Source: Gorsachius magnificus
Taxonomy: Eukaryota > Chordata > Aves > Pelecaniformes > Ardeidae
Assembly: GCA_034008185.1 (NCBI GenBank)
Contig: CM067082.1
Coordinates: 129,829,988 to 129,893,987 of the forward strand
Length of the DNA stretch: 64,000 nucleotides
Direction of reading: 5' to 3'
The notes beneath the pieces are model-generated. The model was not told the origin of the DNA. It made no database searches and saw nothing but the letters and a program-made list of their open reading frames with translations. Position numbers and translations under genes: made by a program. Position 1 is the first letter of the stretch, and each line of letters starts with the position of its first letter. Shown piece by piece: positions 62,501 to 64,000 of the stretch.

Positions 62501-62581
62501 TACTCAAACCTTGGTGAAAATACTTTCATCAGTTTATTCCTTGGTTTATTTCCTAATGACTTAATAGCCATTACAACTACA
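56501..62581. other. AT-rich intergenic stretch
   Basis: No gene or confident transposon. Minor items are (AAT)n at 57087-57104 and three tandem copies of a 10-bp word ending in gcattagtg at 59295-59316. A lysine/arginine-rich frame at 60992-61249 was considered and rejected. Confidence 0.45.
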
Positions 62582-63120
62582 CTGGAGCTGTAGGCTTTAT
62601 GGATATCTAAACCCTAACCATCACCAAAATCAAAACCAATGTATTCCGCTGAAGCGCCCAGTACCATAAGTGGCCCAGATAATAAAGGTATTCTGGATTG
62701 ATATTGATACAGTAGAATGCTCCCCTTGGCATATCTTTTGCAGCCAATGTCTCCATAAAGATGCAGGCTTTATGGCACACTGTACCATAGCACTAAGGAG
62801 AGTTCGGGGGTGAAGCTGAAGTCAAAAGTAAAAAGTAAGTTATACAGATGAGAGAGGTGTGAAGGGAAAAATGATGTTCAGTGCTGTACTCACTTTGGTA
62901 TACTTTTTAATCCCCAGTTCTCCTGGAGTTGTACGCCCGATGGCTCCCTGAACCTTAAACCTTTCACTGAATGTTCCAGAACTAGATGGCTGACGTGCCC
63001 AGCACCATAGGTGGCCGAGAGGAGAAAGGTGTGGAGGGATGACTGTTGTTGCAGTGCCGTGGTCCCCTTGGGATGCCTTTTGCAGGCAGAGTGTCCCTGG
63101 AGCTCTAGGCTTTGTGGCTC
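62582..63120 (+). repeat. Decayed inner units of the telomere-motif satellite
   Basis: Three diverged units are visible. The first (from 62582: ctggagctgtaggctttatg, then aaaccctaacc, cccagtaccataagtggccc, and ccccttggcatatcttttgc) is strongly mutated. The second (about 62780-62950) is recognisable mainly by 'ttctcctggagttgtacg' and 'tggctccctgaacc'. The third (62950-63120) has a ruined telomeric block (ttaaacctttcac) but an almost perfect body. Similarity to the array consensus rises from left to right. Confidence 0.85.
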
Positions 63121-63126
63121 TCTGAA

Positions 63127-63150
63127 CCCTAACCCTAACCCTAACCCTAA
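63127..63150 (+). repeat. Interstitial telomeric block, (CCCTAA)4
   Basis: Four perfect CCCTAA units lie at the start of a satellite unit. On the minus strand this reads TTAGGG. Confidence 0.97.
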
Positions 63151-63306
63151 TGGCAGGCGAGAACTAGGGCTGACGTGCCCAGCACCATAGGTGGCCGAGA
63201 GGAGAAAGATGTGTAGGGATGACTGTTGTTGCAGTGCCGTGGTCCCCTTGGGTTGCCTTTTGCAGGCAGAGTGTCCCTGGAGCTCTAGGCTTTGTGGCTC
63301 TCTGAA

Positions 63307-63330
63307 CCCTAACCCTAACCCTAACCCTAA
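63307..63330 (+). repeat. Interstitial telomeric block, (CCCTAA)4
   Basis: Four perfect units, exactly 180 bp from the previous block. Confidence 0.97.
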
Positions 63331-63486
63331 TGGCAGGCGAGAGCTAGGGCTGATGTGCCCAGCACCATAGGTGGCCCAAATGCGAAGGGTGCGGAGGGAT
63401 GACTGTTGTTGCAGTGCCGTGGTCCCCTTGGGATGCCTTTTTCAGGCAGAGTGTCCCTGGAGCTCTAGGCTTTGTGGCTCTCTGAA

Positions 63487-63510
63487 CCCTAACCCTAACC
63501 CTAACACTAA
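63487..63510 (+). repeat. Interstitial telomeric block, three perfect units plus one variant
   Basis: Three CCCTAA units are followed by CACTAA, a single-base variant. Confidence 0.95.
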
Positions 63511-63666
63511 TGGCAGGCGAGAGCTAGGGCTGACGTGCCCAGCACCATAGGTAGCCCAAATAGAAATGGTATGTAGGGATGACTGTTGTTGCAGTGCCGT
63601 GGTCCCCTTGGGATGGCTTTTGCAGGCAGAGTGTCCCTGGAGCTCTAGGCTTTGTGGCTCTCTGAA

Positions 63667-63684
63667 CCCTAACCCTAACGCTAA
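63667..63684 (+). repeat. Interstitial telomeric block, two perfect units plus one variant
   Basis: Two CCCTAA units are followed by CGCTAA. It is one hexamer shorter than the previous blocks, which makes this unit about 174 bp or less. Confidence 0.95.
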
Positions 63685-64000
63685 TGGCAGGCGAGAGCTA
63701 GGGCTGACGTGCACAGCACTGTAGGTGGCCGAGAGGAGAAAGGTGTGTAGGGATGACTGTTGTTGCAGTGCCGTGGTCCCCTTGGGATGCCTTTTGCAGG
63801 CAGAGTGTCCCTGGAGCTCTAGGCTTTGTGTCTCTTGACTCTACCCTACCTAATGGCAGGCGAGAGTAGGGCTGAGTGCCACACATAGGTGCAAGAAAGG
63901 TGTGGAGGATGACTGTTGTTGCAGTGCCTGGTCCTTGGGATGCCTTTTGCAGGAGAGTGTCCTGGAGCTCTAGGCTTTGTGGCTCTCTGAACCCTAACCC

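Larger units (their letters stand above)
63121..64000 (+). repeat. 180-bp satellite with embedded telomere repeats
   Basis: Units begin at 63121, 63301 and 63481 (each exactly 180 bp), then 63661 and about 63832, with a last partial unit at 63986 running off the window. Each unit opens with tctgaa plus CCCTAA repeats, then 'tggcaggcgagagctagggc', 'gcccagcaccataggtggcc', 'gggatgactgttgttgcagt', 'gtggtccccttgggatgcct' and 'ggagctctaggctttgtggc'. The array is head-to-tail, and neighbouring units differ at few positions up to about 63830. The unit at 63832 is about 25 bp short because of many small deletions. The function is unknown; such arrays are typical of subtelomeric or pericentromeric heterochromatin. 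Confidence 0.95.

Noticed and set aside
63121..64000. True chromosome-end telomere
   Set aside because: The hexamer blocks are only two to four units long, are separated by 150 bp of other sequence, and face the wrong way for a right-hand end.
63121..64000. CRISPR-like array (regular repeats with spacers)
   Set aside because: The whole 180-bp unit is repeated, including the part between hexamer blocks. There are no unique spacers, and the genome is clearly vertebrate.
1..64000. tRNA, rRNA or other structured RNA genes
   Set aside because: I saw no tRNA promoter boxes in a foldable context and no rRNA-like blocks. A covariance-model search would be needed to exclude microRNAs.

Overview
The window looks like AT-rich, gene-poor nuclear DNA from a bird. 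The main evidence is the repeat content. There are many CR1 LINE fragments carrying the typical octamer 3' tail (ATTCTATG repeats), and several avian-type endogenous retroviral LTRs. The right edge enters a 180-bp tandem satellite that carries blocks of the vertebrate telomere motif CCCTAA. No complete host protein-coding gene can be supported. Almost all open frames are chance frames in AT-rich DNA or lie inside transposable elements. Three short stretches have exon-like structure (a splice-like acceptor and donor around an open frame) but match no protein I recognise.

Layout. 1-33.8 kb is mostly unique AT-rich sequence. It holds two very old, badly decayed plus-strand CR1 copies (about 2.83-4.26 and 16.70-17.89 kb), an old reptile-type repeat (10.14-10.26 kb), an imperfect duplication next to a 22-base C run (18.23-18.66 kb), a solo ERVL-like LTR (19.46-20.01 kb) and a 1.04-kb minus-strand LTR (21.25-22.29 kb). 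A CR1 3' tail lies at 30.61-30.70 kb. The next part runs from 33.86 to 41.0 kb. It contains a third ancient CR1, a partial plus-strand copy of the same LTR family (34.74-35.35 kb), a sharply bounded GC-rich block (36.66-37.08 kb) and an internally deleted CR1 (39.77-41.01 kb). 43.8-49.14 kb is a pile-up of younger elements: LTR pieces interrupted by a CR1 tail, a CpG-rich block, a young CR1 with a nearly intact reverse transcriptase frame, a scrap of the 21-kb LTR family, and another CR1. 49.1-62.6 kb is again mostly unique, with a plus-strand CR1 tail (54.04-54.42 kb) and a minus-strand LTR (55.79-56.5 kb).

From about 62.58 kb the sequence becomes a satellite. The first units are barely recognisable. 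From 63.12 kb the period is exactly 180 bp, and each unit opens with two to four CCCTAA repeats.

There are no operons or pathways here. The window's interest lies in its transposon history and in the satellite. All family assignments come from reading the sequence and from remembered family features; no database was searched.
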